A stretch of 64,000 bases of DNA, from NCBI GenBank assembly GCA_036504215.1, contig DASXVO010000035.1, positions 248,001 to 312,000 of the forward strand. The letters are read 5' to 3'. Of this stretch, positions 18,608 to 27,049 are shown in pieces. A model generated the notes under the pieces. That model saw nothing but the letters and a program-made list of their open reading frames with translations, was not told where the DNA came from and searched no databases. The stretch comes from Vicinamibacterales bacterium. GTDB lineage: Bacteria > Acidobacteriota > Vicinamibacteria > Vicinamibacterales > Fen-181. Every line of letters begins with the position of its first letter. Position 1 is the first letter of the stretch. The translations under genes and the position numbers were made by a program.

Positions 18608-19246
18608 CTACCGGCGCGCCATGACGGCTTCACGCACGTGCGGGGTGAGATCGTCGATCACCGAGAGCGCGGAAATGCGGTGACGGGTCAGCGCCAGATC
18701 GACTGCGGTAAGGAACGCCTCGTCACCGGTTTCGCTGATGACGGCCGCGTTGTCCGCCTGCGGGCTGACCCGGGCGGTCGTCGGCACGGGCGGCCGCGTG
18801 GCGGCGACCTCTGCGACGGTCCACGAGGGGACGGGCCCCGTGTTGAGGAACCGTCCGGCCGCGACACCGAGCAGCAGACCCGCCGCGGCCGCGGCGGCGA
18901 TCCAACGGGCGACGGGCCGGTGGACGCCCATCCGGTCGAGGCGGGCCGTCGAGGCGGGGAAGGGGATGACGCGCGGCGAGGCCGCTTCGTGGTCGAGTCT
19001 GGCGAGGATCGAGTCGCGCTGCGCGTCGAGCCGCGCCGGCGTGAACACTTCGTCGGCCTCGCTGGCGGCGTCGTGCCGCAGGCGCTGCAGCGGCGCCGTC
19101 AACTCGGTGTAGCGCCACGTGCAGGTTTCGCAGCCGAGCAGGTGCTGACGCAGCGCGTTGCCCTGTTCGTCGGCCGTCGCCTCGTCGCCGAAGTAGAGCG
19201 CGATCAGCCGGTCGTCGCCGGGGTGATGACGATCCAGCGGTTTCAC
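18608..19246 (-). CDS. Zinc-type (ZAS) anti-sigma factor
   Basis: The 212-residue protein has an N-terminal cytosolic domain with His35, Cys39 and Cys42 in the H-x3-C-x2-C arrangement of zinc anti-sigma domains. A single membrane span follows at about residues 110-128, then a periplasmic tail of about 80 residues. It should hold the sigma factor at the membrane until a cell-envelope signal arrives. The GTG at 19246 overlaps the sigma-factor stop by 4 bp, the usual sigma/anti-sigma coupling. Confidence 0.85.
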   Translation of the reverse strand: MKPLDRHHPGDDRLIALYFGDEATADEQGNALRQHLLGCETCTWRYTELTAPLQRLRHDAASEADEVFTPARLDAQRDSILARLDHEAASPRVIPFPASTARLDRMGVHRPVARWIAAAAAAGLLLGVAAGRFLNTGPVPSWTVAEVAATRPPVPTTARVSPQADNAAVISETGDEAFLTAVDLALTRHRISALSVIDDLTPHVREAVMARR

Positions 19247-19932
19247 AGGTTTCCTCCGAGTAGCGCACGCAGTTTGCGAACCGCACGGAACAGATGCACC
19301 CGCACGGTGGATTCGTTGAGCCCGGTAATCGTGCTGACCTCCTTCGACGAACATCCCTCGTAGTGACACAGGAGGAAGATGGTCCGTTGACGGTCGGGCA
19401 GCCGGCTCACTGCCGATGCAATCTGCGTGCGGCGTTCCCGCAACAGCAACCGTTCCTCGGGCGACGGGCCCAGGCCGGGTGTGGAATCGATCCGGGACCG
19501 CTCGCCCATGTCGCCGTCGATCGACGACACGATCCATCGCAACCGGCGCTGTCGGGCCTTCTGACGATCGAGGCATCCGTTGATCAGGATGCGGGTGAAC
19601 CACACCTCGAACGGCAACTCCTCCCGAAACGACTCGATGTGCGAGAATACCTTGAAAAAGGCGTCCTGCACCGCTTCGTCCGCGTCGGCCGCGTCGCGCA
19701 GGAAATGGTAGGCGATACGGGATGCCCGACGCTGCTGCCGCGCCACGAGTGCCGCGAACCGTTCGCGCGCGGCCCCGAATTCGGCACGCCCGACGAGCGC
19801 CTTGACCTCAGCGGCAATCCGCGAGTCCTCATCGGGCCTGGCGAGTTCGGGCAGCGACACCTGCAGTTCGTCGGTCGGACCGTCCTGCCGTTCGGCGTCG
19901 CGAGCGAACTGGAGCATCCGGACGTCTGGCAT
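19243..19932 (-). CDS. ECF-family RNA polymerase sigma factor
   Basis: The 229-residue protein has region 2 (YHFLRDAADADEAVQDAFFKVF, then WFTRILINGCLDRQKARQRR) and region 4 (LPDRQRTIFLLCHYEGCSSKEVS...ESTVRVHLFRA). The N-terminal extension of about 45 residues is longer than usual. I start at the ATG at 19932; an ATG at 19980 is in frame but lies upstream of the predicted promoter -10. The gene is followed by its anti-sigma factor, and a motif shared with the Spy/efflux operon precedes it, which suggests autoregulation. Confidence 0.9.
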   Translation of the reverse strand: MPDVRMLQFARDAERQDGPTDELQVSLPELARPDEDSRIAAEVKALVGRAEFGAARERFAALVARQQRRASRIAYHFLRDAADADEAVQDAFFKVFSHIESFREELPFEVWFTRILINGCLDRQKARQRRLRWIVSSIDGDMGERSRIDSTPGLGPSPEERLLLRERRTQIASAVSRLPDRQRTIFLLCHYEGCSSKEVSTITGLNESTVRVHLFRAVRKLRALLGGNL

Positions 19933-19957
19933 CACCGAACCGCTCACCTGTCTGCTA

Positions 19958-19988
19958 TGAATTACGCTTCGTGACGGCAAATGTTTAC
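19958..19988 (-). promoter_or_regulatory. Candidate autoregulated ECF promoter of the sigma gene
   Basis: On the minus strand GTAAAC (19988-19983), a 16-bp spacer and CGTAATTCA (19966-19958) precede the sigma gene start at 19932. The match to the element at 17357-17326 covers 15 bases in two blocks, far more than expected by chance in GC-rich spacers. Confidence 0.6.
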
Positions 19989-20068
19989 AGGGACATTCTA
20001 CCGCGGCCGGAGACCGGCGAACGATGACGCGCCGCCCGACGATTGCGGGGCTGACGGCCGGGAGGAGG

Positions 20069-20410
20069 TCAGACCTTCAGCGAGGCCAGTGTTGCCTCGA
20101 GCACAGCCACCGCAGCGTGGAGGGGTTCGACCGGCGGCAGCGGCGTGCCGGCGGCCGCGAGGATCCTGGCCTGGGTCTCGACTTCGCCGCCGGCGTCGGT
20201 GAGCGAAGGAAAACCAAATGTCGCCCCGCCACCTTTGAGCGTATGCGCCTCACGGATGAGCGTGGTGAGCCCTGGGATCGGCTCTGCCGCGATTGCCAGC
20301 CGGTCCGCTTCGGCGCGGATGGTGGCCACCCGGTCGGTCGCCGTCTCCAGGAATTCGACCCGCATCGAGGCCAGTAGCGCGGCCATCTCGTCGTCGGGTT
20401 CTGGCATCAT
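20069..20410 (-). CDS. Hpt (histidine phosphotransfer) domain protein
   Basis: The 113-residue protein is a stand-alone Hpt domain with the phosphoacceptor His56 in REAHTLKGGGATFG. Such domains shuttle phosphate between receiver domains. It starts 9 bp after the ATPase-receiver gene and ends the four-gene phosphorelay operon. Adjacent ATG codons at 20410 and 20407 are both possible starts. Confidence 0.85.
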   Translation of the reverse strand: MMPEPDDEMAALLASMRVEFLETATDRVATIRAEADRLAIAAEPIPGLTTLIREAHTLKGGGATFGFPSLTDAGGEVETQARILAAAGTPLPPVEPLHAAVAVLEATLASLKV

Positions 20411-20419
20411 GCGTGGATC

Positions 20420-22567
20420 CTACGCCGAAGACCGGTTGGCGCGCCTGAACGCCGCGCGAACGCGCGAGATCAGGACGCCTGGTTCGAACGGCTTGATCAG
20501 ATAGTCGTCGGCACCGAGCTCGAGGACCCGCCGCTCGGTGTCCGGCCCGCTCTCGGCCGTCAGCACGATCACGGGGAGCGTCGCCAGCGTCAACTCACGA
20601 CGGAGCCGGTCGATGGCCTGGAACCCGTCCATCTCCGGCATCATCAAATCGAGAACAAGCAGGTCGGGCCGTTCACGACGTGACAACTCCACCGCGTGAA
20701 GGCCGTTCTCGCCCTCGAGGACCTCGTAGCCCTCTTTCTCGAGGAGCAGCTTGACGAGCATGCGGATCATGCGGTCGTCGTCCACGATCAACACACGCTG
20801 TCTGGTGCGCGTCTGGACGCGCGCCGTGTCGTCGTCGGCCAGGACGCGGTTCACTTCCTCGATCGACGTGATGCCCTGCGCCACGGCGTCCAGGGCCACG
20901 TCGCGCATCGAACGGAAACCCGCCTGACGCATGGCCGCCCGCAGATCGACCGCCGACGCGGAGTCGCGGATCATTCGCCGCATGGCATCGTCTGGTACGA
21001 GTGCCTCGGCGACCGGCATCCGGCTGAGATACCCGGTTTGCCGGCAGCGATCGCAGCCGGAACCCGGGCGGGCCACCACGGCCTTGATGCCATGGGCCTC
21101 GCCGAGTCGCCGGGCCTCATCCGCCGGGATTGTCGCGCGGCAGTCGGGGCAGAGTCGTCGCAAAAGGCGCTGGGCGAATACCGCGTTCAGGATTTCCGAG
21201 ACGCGGAACGGTTCGAGGCCGAGGTTGAGCAGCCGGCCCACGGCCGATGGTGCGTCGATGGTGTGCAGCGAGCTGAGGACCAGGTGGCCCGTGTACGCGG
21301 CTTGCCCGGCAATCGACGCCACTTCGGAATCGCGAATCTCGCCGATCATGATGACGTTCGGGTCCTGCCGCAACACCGATCGGAGGACCTGGGTGAAACC
21401 GGTACCCGATTCCTTGTGAACGGGGATCTGGTTGATGCCCTCGAGGTATCGCTCGACGGGATCCTCGACCGTCACGATGTTCGTGCGGCCGTTCTGCAGA
21501 AGCTGAAGGCTCGCATAGAGCCCCGTCGTCTTGCCCGAAGCGGTCGGGCCCGTGAAGAGGATCAGGCCGTCCGGCCGCTTCAGCGCGCGCTTCAGTCGTT
21601 CGGACGTGGCGGCGTCGTATCCGAGATTGTCGATCGACTGGAGTTCGCTCGTGCCGTCCACGATCCGCATGACGATCTTCTCGCCATGCACGGTGGGCAA
21701 CGTCGAGAGGCGCACGTCCACGGCCCGGCCGCTCACGCGCACACGGAACGCCCCGTCCTGCGGACGGTGCTTCACGGCGATATTCGTCTTCGCCAGGATC
21801 TTGAAGCGGTTCGTGATGTGCGGCCGCGCCTCCTTCGGCAGCTCGATGACCTGCTCGAGGATGCCGCTGATGCGGTAGCGCACGGTAGCCGATCCGGCAA
21901 ACGGTTCGATGTGGATGTCGCTCGCGTGAGATTGCACGGCGCCGGCCAGGATGTGGTTGCACAGCTCGATGACCGGCGAGGCATTGACTGCGGACTGGGC
22001 GGCTTCCAGCGACTCGACCGGTGCTTCCGACTTCAGCCGGACGATCAAACGCTCGACCTCGCCCATCTTCGGGTAGTGGCGGTCGATCGCCTCGAGCACC
22101 TGGCTTCGTGCCGCGAGGAATTCTCGAGTGGTGCGGCCTGCGGCAAAACCGACGTCGCGGTCGGCTTCCATGTCGTGCGGGCGGGTGACGGCAAAGGTGA
22201 TGGTCCGGTTGTCTTCGTGGAGCGGAAGCACCGTGTGCTTTCTGGCAATCTTCTCAGGCACGAGGCGCACGGCCAGTTCGCTGACCCGCACGTCGCCGAG
22301 ATCGATCAATGGCACCCCCGTGACCTTCGACAACGCCGCGTAGCTGTCGGCCTCCGCCACGAGTCCCATTGAGACGACAACGTCCTGCAGTGCCTGCTTC
22401 TTCGCGGTGGCCTGCTCGATGGCCTGTACCAGCGCCTCACGGGTCAGCATGCGGGAGGACAGCAACTGATCGGCGAACGCCCGGACGCCACTGGGGACTC
22501 CGATGCCCAGGTCGCGTTCCAGCCGTCGCTCGGCAGGTGGTTCCGCATGCGGTTCACGGGGTGTCAT
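20420..22567 (-). CDS. PilB/GspE-type secretion ATPase fused to a C-terminal receiver domain
   Basis: The 715-residue protein has a GspE_N/MshEN domain (about 25-175), the hexameric ATPase core with Walker A GPTASGKTT (about 337-345), the Asp box VTVEDPVE, and Walker B and His boxes (VIMIGEIRD, SSLHT). A C4 zinc motif follows (CPDC about 474, CDRC about 504). A REC domain then occupies residues 590-712 with phosphoacceptor Asp near 640 and KPF at the end. ATPases of this family power type IV pili or type II secretion, but no pilin or secretin gene is nearby. An AGGAAG lies 8 bp before the ATG. Confidence 0.9.
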   Translation of the reverse strand: MTPREPHAEPPAERRLERDLGIGVPSGVRAFADQLLSSRMLTREALVQAIEQATAKKQALQDVVVSMGLVAEADSYAALSKVTGVPLIDLGDVRVSELAVRLVPEKIARKHTVLPLHEDNRTITFAVTRPHDMEADRDVGFAAGRTTREFLAARSQVLEAIDRHYPKMGEVERLIVRLKSEAPVESLEAAQSAVNASPVIELCNHILAGAVQSHASDIHIEPFAGSATVRYRISGILEQVIELPKEARPHITNRFKILAKTNIAVKHRPQDGAFRVRVSGRAVDVRLSTLPTVHGEKIVMRIVDGTSELQSIDNLGYDAATSERLKRALKRPDGLILFTGPTASGKTTGLYASLQLLQNGRTNIVTVEDPVERYLEGINQIPVHKESGTGFTQVLRSVLRQDPNVIMIGEIRDSEVASIAGQAAYTGHLVLSSLHTIDAPSAVGRLLNLGLEPFRVSEILNAVFAQRLLRRLCPDCRATIPADEARRLGEAHGIKAVVARPGSGCDRCRQTGYLSRMPVAEALVPDDAMRRMIRDSASAVDLRAAMRQAGFRSMRDVALDAVAQGITSIEEVNRVLADDDTARVQTRTRQRVLIVDDDRMIRMLVKLLLEKEGYEVLEGENGLHAVELSRRERPDLLVLDLMMPEMDGFQAIDRLRRELTLATLPVIVLTAESGPDTERRVLELGADDYLIKPFEPGVLISRVRAAFRRANRSSA

Positions 22568-22588
22568 GATGGCTTCCTGGAGCGCGGG

Positions 22589-23701
22589 TCACGACCGCAC
22601 CCTCACACGGGTGGCGGGTGCGGGGGGAATGACGAACGCAAATCGACAACCGGTCGGCGCCGAGGGCTCCACCCAGATCCGCCCGCCGTGCTGGTCCACG
22701 ATGGCACGCGAGATCGCGAGACCGAGACCGGTTCCGCCAGTGACCTGGCGGTCTTCGACGCCGACGCGGGAAAAGGGTTTGAACAGCCGGTCCACGTGTT
22801 CGCTGGGCACGCCCGGGCCGCAATCTGTCACCGAGAACTCGATGCCGTCCGGCGTCCGCGCCGCCGTCGCGCGAATTGTCGATCCGCGGGGTGAGTAGGT
22901 GATGGCATTGGAGAGCAGGTTCACGAGGACGCGAGCGAGATCATCGTGGCACCCGTGCAGCTTCGGCAGTCGGTCGTCCGAAGAGACTTCCAGCCGAACC
23001 TGCCGGTCCACCGCCTGCACCTGCATCGCCTTCACCGTCTCGTGCAGCAGTTCGGCGGGGTCCACGAGACCCGGCACCATTGTCCGCGCACCGGCCTCGA
23101 TTCTCGACAGATCCAGCAACTGGTTGACGAGCCGCACCATGCGCTCGGTGCTCTTGAGGGAGATTTCGAGCATCTCCCGGTCCTCGGCCTCGAGACGCTC
23201 GGCCGACCCGGCGAGCGCGAGCTGCAGCGCGCCGTGGATGGAGGTGAGCGGTGTGCGCAGCTCGTGGCTGGCCATCGAGACGAACTCGGTCTTGATCCGG
23301 TCGACGTCGGCCTCGGTCGTCATGTCGGTGTAGGTGAACACGCGGCCGGCAGGACGCCCGTTGGTCAGGACGGGACGGGACGACCGGCGGATCACGCGAC
23401 GCCGGGGCCTGAGGATGACGAGCCGATCCTGGTGCACGCGGTCGCCGGCGATGAAATGCGCATCGAGCCGGGCGTAGTAGGTTTCGGGGTGCTCGGAGCG
23501 CGCTGCGATGTCGAGCTGGAGCATGCCAGCCCCTTCTTCGACGAGATCTCGATGGCCGAGGCCCAGCAGGTCGGCCACGGCGGTGTTGGCCGCCGTGATC
23601 TGGCGCGACTCGTCGTACAGGAGCAAGCCGTCGCTGCTCGCGTTGAAAATCGCGGCGAGCAGGTCTCGCTGCCGCTCGGCGTCCACCTCTGTTGAGACCA
23701 C
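22589..23701 (-). CDS. PAS-domain sensor histidine kinase
   Basis: The 370-residue kinase has an N-terminal PAS domain (about 12-125), a HisKA domain with SMASHELRTPLTSI (phosphoacceptor His), and a HATPase domain with N box NLLSNAITYSP, DCGPGVP and GTGLGLAI. No membrane span or signal peptide is present, so it senses an internal signal. It begins with a GTG preceded by AGGGG, 15 bp after the response regulator. It is a likely phosphate source for the receivers in this operon. Confidence 0.9.
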   Translation of the reverse strand: MVSTEVDAERQRDLLAAIFNASSDGLLLYDESRQITAANTAVADLLGLGHRDLVEEGAGMLQLDIAARSEHPETYYARLDAHFIAGDRVHQDRLVILRPRRRVIRRSSRPVLTNGRPAGRVFTYTDMTTEADVDRIKTEFVSMASHELRTPLTSIHGALQLALAGSAERLEAEDREMLEISLKSTERMVRLVNQLLDLSRIEAGARTMVPGLVDPAELLHETVKAMQVQAVDRQVRLEVSSDDRLPKLHGCHDDLARVLVNLLSNAITYSPRGSTIRATAARTPDGIEFSVTDCGPGVPSEHVDRLFKPFSRVGVEDRQVTGGTGLGLAISRAIVDQHGGRIWVEPSAPTGCRFAFVIPPAPATRVRVRS

Positions 23702-23716
23702 GACTGTATCCCCTAC

Positions 23717-24100
23717 CTACGCGGCGACCAGACGGGAGCAGATATCACGGACCTGCTGACCCAGCGTCAGGGCGTCGAACGGCTTTTTGATGTAGCCGGC
23801 CGCACCGGCGGCAAAGCCCTCGTCCTGGTCCGACGCCTGCGTGCGCGCGCTCAGCATGATGACCGGGATGTCGGAGGTCCTCGGATTCGCCTTCAGCCGC
23901 CGGCACGCTTCGAGACCATCCATCTTCGGCATCAGACCATCGAGGATGACGAGGTCCACGAGGCCATCTTCGAGCAACTGCAGCGCCTCAGATCCGTCGC
24001 CAACCGACCGCACGGCGAAGCCCGAGCGCTTGAGGGATACCTCCGACACGCGTCGAATGAAGGGGTCGTCTTCGGCCAGCAAGATCGTTTTGACATCCAT
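23717..24100 (-). CDS. Single-domain response regulator
   Basis: The 127-residue protein is only a receiver domain, with acidic pair EDD near residue 10, phosphoacceptor Asp54 (VILDGLMPKMDG) and the KKPF lysine near 105. It has no output domain, so it should act by protein contact or as a phosphorelay intermediate, as CheY and Spo0F do. The longer open frame upstream is not supported. It is the first gene of the operon with the kinase, ATPase-receiver and Hpt genes. Confidence 0.88.
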   Translation of the reverse strand: MDVKTILLAEDDPFIRRVSEVSLKRSGFAVRSVGDGSEALQLLEDGLVDLVILDGLMPKMDGLEACRRLKANPRTSDIPVIMLSARTQASDQDEGFAAGAAGYIKKPFDALTLGQQVRDICSRLVAA

Positions 24101-24314
24101 TGCCGCATCCTTGGTCGTCGGTTGTGAGACGCCGGATCGAGACCCGTCGCTACAGCGACAAATCGGCGCGCGGTGCGGGAACTTGAACTGAGCGGTGTGC
24201 ACGTGCGGGCGGAAGGCGCACAGTCGCCCCTCGACGCTGCTCGGGGCGGCCCTGCGCTCGCCGAAGGGGCGGATCGGCGCCGCCGGCCAACTGGGCGGCA
24301 GACGCCGGTCCTGC
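24101..24314. other. 214-bp spacer upstream of the phosphorelay operon
   Basis: The spacer lies between the spoIID-like stop and the response-regulator start, both on the minus strand. Near the operon start it holds a small inverted repeat (GTCGC-TGTA-GCGAC on the minus strand, at about 24150). I see no consensus promoter and no riboswitch-like core. Confidence 0.3.
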
Positions 24315-25304
24315 TCAGCGGCCGACTGGCGAAATAGGGCCTCCGGCCCCGTGGGAAATGGAGGTGCCCGGATAGTAGTGCGCGAGGATGGCGGCCGCCG
24401 AGTCGCCTCGGGCCGCTCTCGAGGTCGCGCCTGCCTGGCAGAGGCCCACGCCATGGCCGTTGCCTCGGCCGGCGAAGGTGAAGGAGTTGCCCTGGCGGAC
24501 GAGCGAGAACAACGTGCTGCGGAGCGACTGCGGGCCGAGCGCCGCCAGCACGGCCATCCGGAAGTCGTTCCCGCGAACGATGCGGGGGCGATCCCCAACC
24601 AGACGGAGCGTCATGGCCCGGCCGGCCTCGTCCTTCCCGGCGATCTCCACCTCGCGCAGCCGGCCTTCGACCGCGAGGCGGGAATCGTCGCGCAGGATCG
24701 CCTCCAGGCGCGCGAGTGGCAGCGTCAGTTGCCACCCGGGACGTCGCGCGCAGACGGGTTCCGCCTGCGCGACGAGATACGAGTCGCCGGGGCTTCCCCA
24801 CACCTCCTCGGCCGAACTCGTGTGTCCGCCGCAGTCGGCGTGATAGACGGGTCGAACGACGGCGCCACCGGCCCGCAGGATCTGGCCCGTGGTGCGGGCG
24901 GCCGCCCGGCGCGCCAGGCGGCCGATCGCCGTTGCTGGCACGCGCTGGAATACCTGGCAGTGCGTCGCGGCGCACACATCGAAGCCCTCTGAGGCATGAC
25001 GGCCCAGGCTGGCGACCGCGAAGCTGCGGCAGATGATGGCCTGCACGTCGCGGATCTGGACGGCCGCCTCCACCGACACCGCCACCGAACCGAGTTCAGC
25101 CACCACGCAGCCGGCGACGTACTCGTCGAGCTCGATCGTCTCGATCTCGCCATCGAGCCGCACACGAAGTGTGTCGATGGGGAACGGGTGTACGGGCGGA
25201 GCCACGCGTGGCCGCCCGGGTGCGCGGGATGCGCACGCCGCGAGAAGCACGACAGCCGCCATGACCATCACCAGGGCGGGGACCAGATCGCGTCTTTTGC
25301 TCAA
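24315..25304 (-). CDS. SpoIID/LytB-domain lipoprotein
   Basis: The 329-residue protein starts with a lipoprotein signal ending VLLAAC (lipobox Cys24). The SpoIID domain then shows LDEYVAGCVVAEL, QIRDVQAIICRSFAVASLGRHASEGFDVCAATHCQVF, GHTSSAEEVWG and the terminal GRGNGHGVGLCQAGA. Homologous SpoIID proteins are lytic transglycosylases acting on stem-peptide-free glycan; in non-sporulating bacteria they are thought to remodel peptidoglycan. The only start that fits the signal peptide is a TTG at 25304. It is divergent from the NtrC-type activator. Confidence 0.82.
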   Translation of the reverse strand: MSKRRDLVPALVMVMAAVVLLAACASRAPGRPRVAPPVHPFPIDTLRVRLDGEIETIELDEYVAGCVVAELGSVAVSVEAAVQIRDVQAIICRSFAVASLGRHASEGFDVCAATHCQVFQRVPATAIGRLARRAAARTTGQILRAGGAVVRPVYHADCGGHTSSAEEVWGSPGDSYLVAQAEPVCARRPGWQLTLPLARLEAILRDDSRLAVEGRLREVEIAGKDEAGRAMTLRLVGDRPRIVRGNDFRMAVLAALGPQSLRSTLFSLVRQGNSFTFAGRGNGHGVGLCQAGATSRAARGDSAAAILAHYYPGTSISHGAGGPISPVGR

Positions 25305-25398
25305 GATTTCAGTGCCCAGGCCGATTTCCTGTTTGGTGAGTGGTCTAGCCGTTTGTCTGTGCGACGCCGCGCACACCGGCGTGCGCCTTGGAGACTCA

Positions 25399-26859
25399 AT
25401 GACTTCCCAGCATCCGATCCTGCTCCTCGTGGACGACGACGAACGGATTCTCGACGTCGTGGCCCGCTTCGCCCGACGCGCCGGCTTCGACGTCATCACC
25501 TGCGCGGGCGGCAAACAGGCGATCGACGAGCTGCGCCGTCAACCGGCCGACCTCGCCATGGTGGATCTGCGGATGCCAGACGTCAACGGTCTCGATGTCC
25601 TTCGCGCCATTCGCGAGACGGTCCCCGGGTGCGCGGTCATCCTGATGACCGGCTACGCGGGCATCGACAGCGCCGTCGAGGCGATCAAGCTGGGCGCGGT
25701 GGACTACCTCACCAAACCGTTCGACTTCGAGCGCCTGGCGCACGTGCTGGAAACGGTCCGGGACGAGGCCGAGCGGCGGCGGGGCCTGCTCGCGGCCGAA
25801 GGCGAGGTGGCACGCCGCCTGGAGTTCTGCGAGATGATCGGCCGGAGCGCGATCATGCAGGAGATCTTCAGTCTGATCCGGCGGCTCGCTCCGCACGTCC
25901 GGACGGCGTTGGTCACGGGCGAGACCGGCACGGGGAAGGAGCTCGCGGCCCGCGCGCTCCATCGGATGGGGCCGCGCCGCGACCGGCGATTTGTGGCGGT
26001 GAACTGCTCGGCGGTCGTCGAGACGCTGTTCGAGAGCGAGCTCTTCGGTCACGTCCGGGGTGCATTCACGGGGGCGACCGACACCAAGCAGGGCCTCTTC
26101 GAGCTGGCGGACGGCGGCACGCTGTTCCTCGATGAGATCGGGGAGCTGCCGTTGACCGTCCAGGCGAAGCTGCTGCGCGTGCTCGAGACGGGCGAAGTCC
26201 AGCGGGTCGGATCGCTCGAGACCCGGCGGATCGATGCTCACGTCTTCGCATCCACCAACCGCGATCTTCGCGCCGAGGTGGCCGGCAACCGCTTCCGCAG
26301 CGATCTGTTCTACCGGCTGAACGTGGTCGAACTCAGGCTGCCGCCCTTGCGGCGGCGGCCTGAGGACATTCCCTATCTCACGGCCGCCTTCGTCCGCGAG
26401 TGCTCGGGCCGATTGCACAAGCCGCTCGTCGGCTTGAGCGCGGCGGCCGAGCGCCTCCTGGCGTCTGCGCCCTGGGAGGGCAACGTCCGCGAGTTGCGGA
26501 ACGTCGTCGAGCGGGCGTGCATCCTTGCGGAAGGGGACCTCATCACCGAGAAGGATCTCGCCGTGAACGTGCCGGCGGCGGGCGACCCGCCCGTCGCGCT
26601 GGCGCCGCCGACGTTCGCCGAGGCGCTGGTCCAGGTGTCGGCCGCCGAGCGCGTGCCGGCAGATGACGATCAGGAATCGCTCGCCAGCATCGAACGCGAC
26701 CACATCATGCGCACGTTGCGGCGCGTTGGCGGCAACAAGAAGGCGGCCGCCAAGATGCTCGGTCTGAGTCGCCGCGCCCTGTACCGACGGCTCGAGCGCC
26801 ATCAACTCGACGAGACGATCACGCGCCGCAAGGGGCACGACATGGTCACCGCGGAGTAG
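25399..26859 (+). CDS. NtrC-family sigma-54-dependent response regulator
   Basis: The 486-residue protein has a receiver (Asp56), an AAA+ domain with Walker A GETGTGKE, the sigma-54 contact loop GAFTGA near residue 222 and Walker [12 protein letters not shown], and a C-terminal Fis-type HTH ([20 protein letters not shown]). It should activate sigma-54 promoters when phosphorylated. No kinase is adjacent. A sigma-54-type promoter lies 125 bp downstream of its stop, in front of the HD-GYP gene, which is an obvious target. The ATG follows TTGGAG. Confidence 0.92.
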   Translation: MTSQHPILLLVDDDERILDVVARFARRAGFDVITCAGGKQAIDELRRQPADLAMVDLRMPDVNGLDVLRAIRETVPGCAVILMTGYAGIDSAVEAIKLGAVDYLTKPFDFERLAHVLETVRDEAERRRGLLAAEGEVARRLEFCEMIGRSAIMQEIFSLIRRLAPHVRTALVTGETGTGKELAARALHRMGPRRDRRFVAVNCSAVVETLFESELFGHVRGAFTGATDTKQGLFELADGGTLFLDEIGELPLTVQAKLLRVLETGEVQRVGSLETRRIDAHVFASTNRDLRAEVAGNRFRSDLFYRLNVVELRLPPLRRRPEDIPYLTAAFVRECSGRLHKPLVGLSAAAERLLASAPWEGNVRELRNVVERACILAEGDLITEKDLAVNVPAAGDPPVALAPPTFAEALVQVSAAERVPADDDQESLASIERDHIMRTLRRVGGNKKAAAKMLGLSRRALYRRLERHQLDETITRRKGHDMVTAE

Positions 26860-26983
26860 GAGCGCGTGCCCTCGCGTCACAGGCCACGCTGGTGACGGTG
26901 TGCGATCCCGCACGGCTTGACGGCCCGGCACTGGCTGGTCGTCGAGAATCGGCCCGAAAGGGCTGACGCCCCGACGTCCGAGG

Positions 26984-26999
26984 TGGCAGACCGGTTGCA
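26984..26999 (+). promoter_or_regulatory. Sigma-54 (-24/-12) promoter
   Basis: TGGCAG-ACCGG-TTGCA matches the -24/-12 consensus, with invariant GG (26985-26986) and GC (26997-26998) exactly 12 bp apart. The predicted start near 27010 gives a 40-nt leader to the receiver/HD-GYP gene. The NtrC-type activator is encoded just upstream. Confidence 0.7.
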
Positions 27000-27049
27000 A
27001 TCGTCGATCCCACGCGTGCTAATCCGCACTGGGCAGTCTGGGAGGCCGC

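Noticed and set aside
16778-19363. 861-codon plus-strand frame over spy, ispH and the anti-sigma gene
   Set aside because: It crosses three recognised minus-strand genes and has no recognisable domain.
24101-24314. A cyclic di-GMP riboswitch upstream of the response regulator
   Set aside because: The conserved GEMM core and the paired P1b/P1c elements are not present; only a small hairpin is seen.
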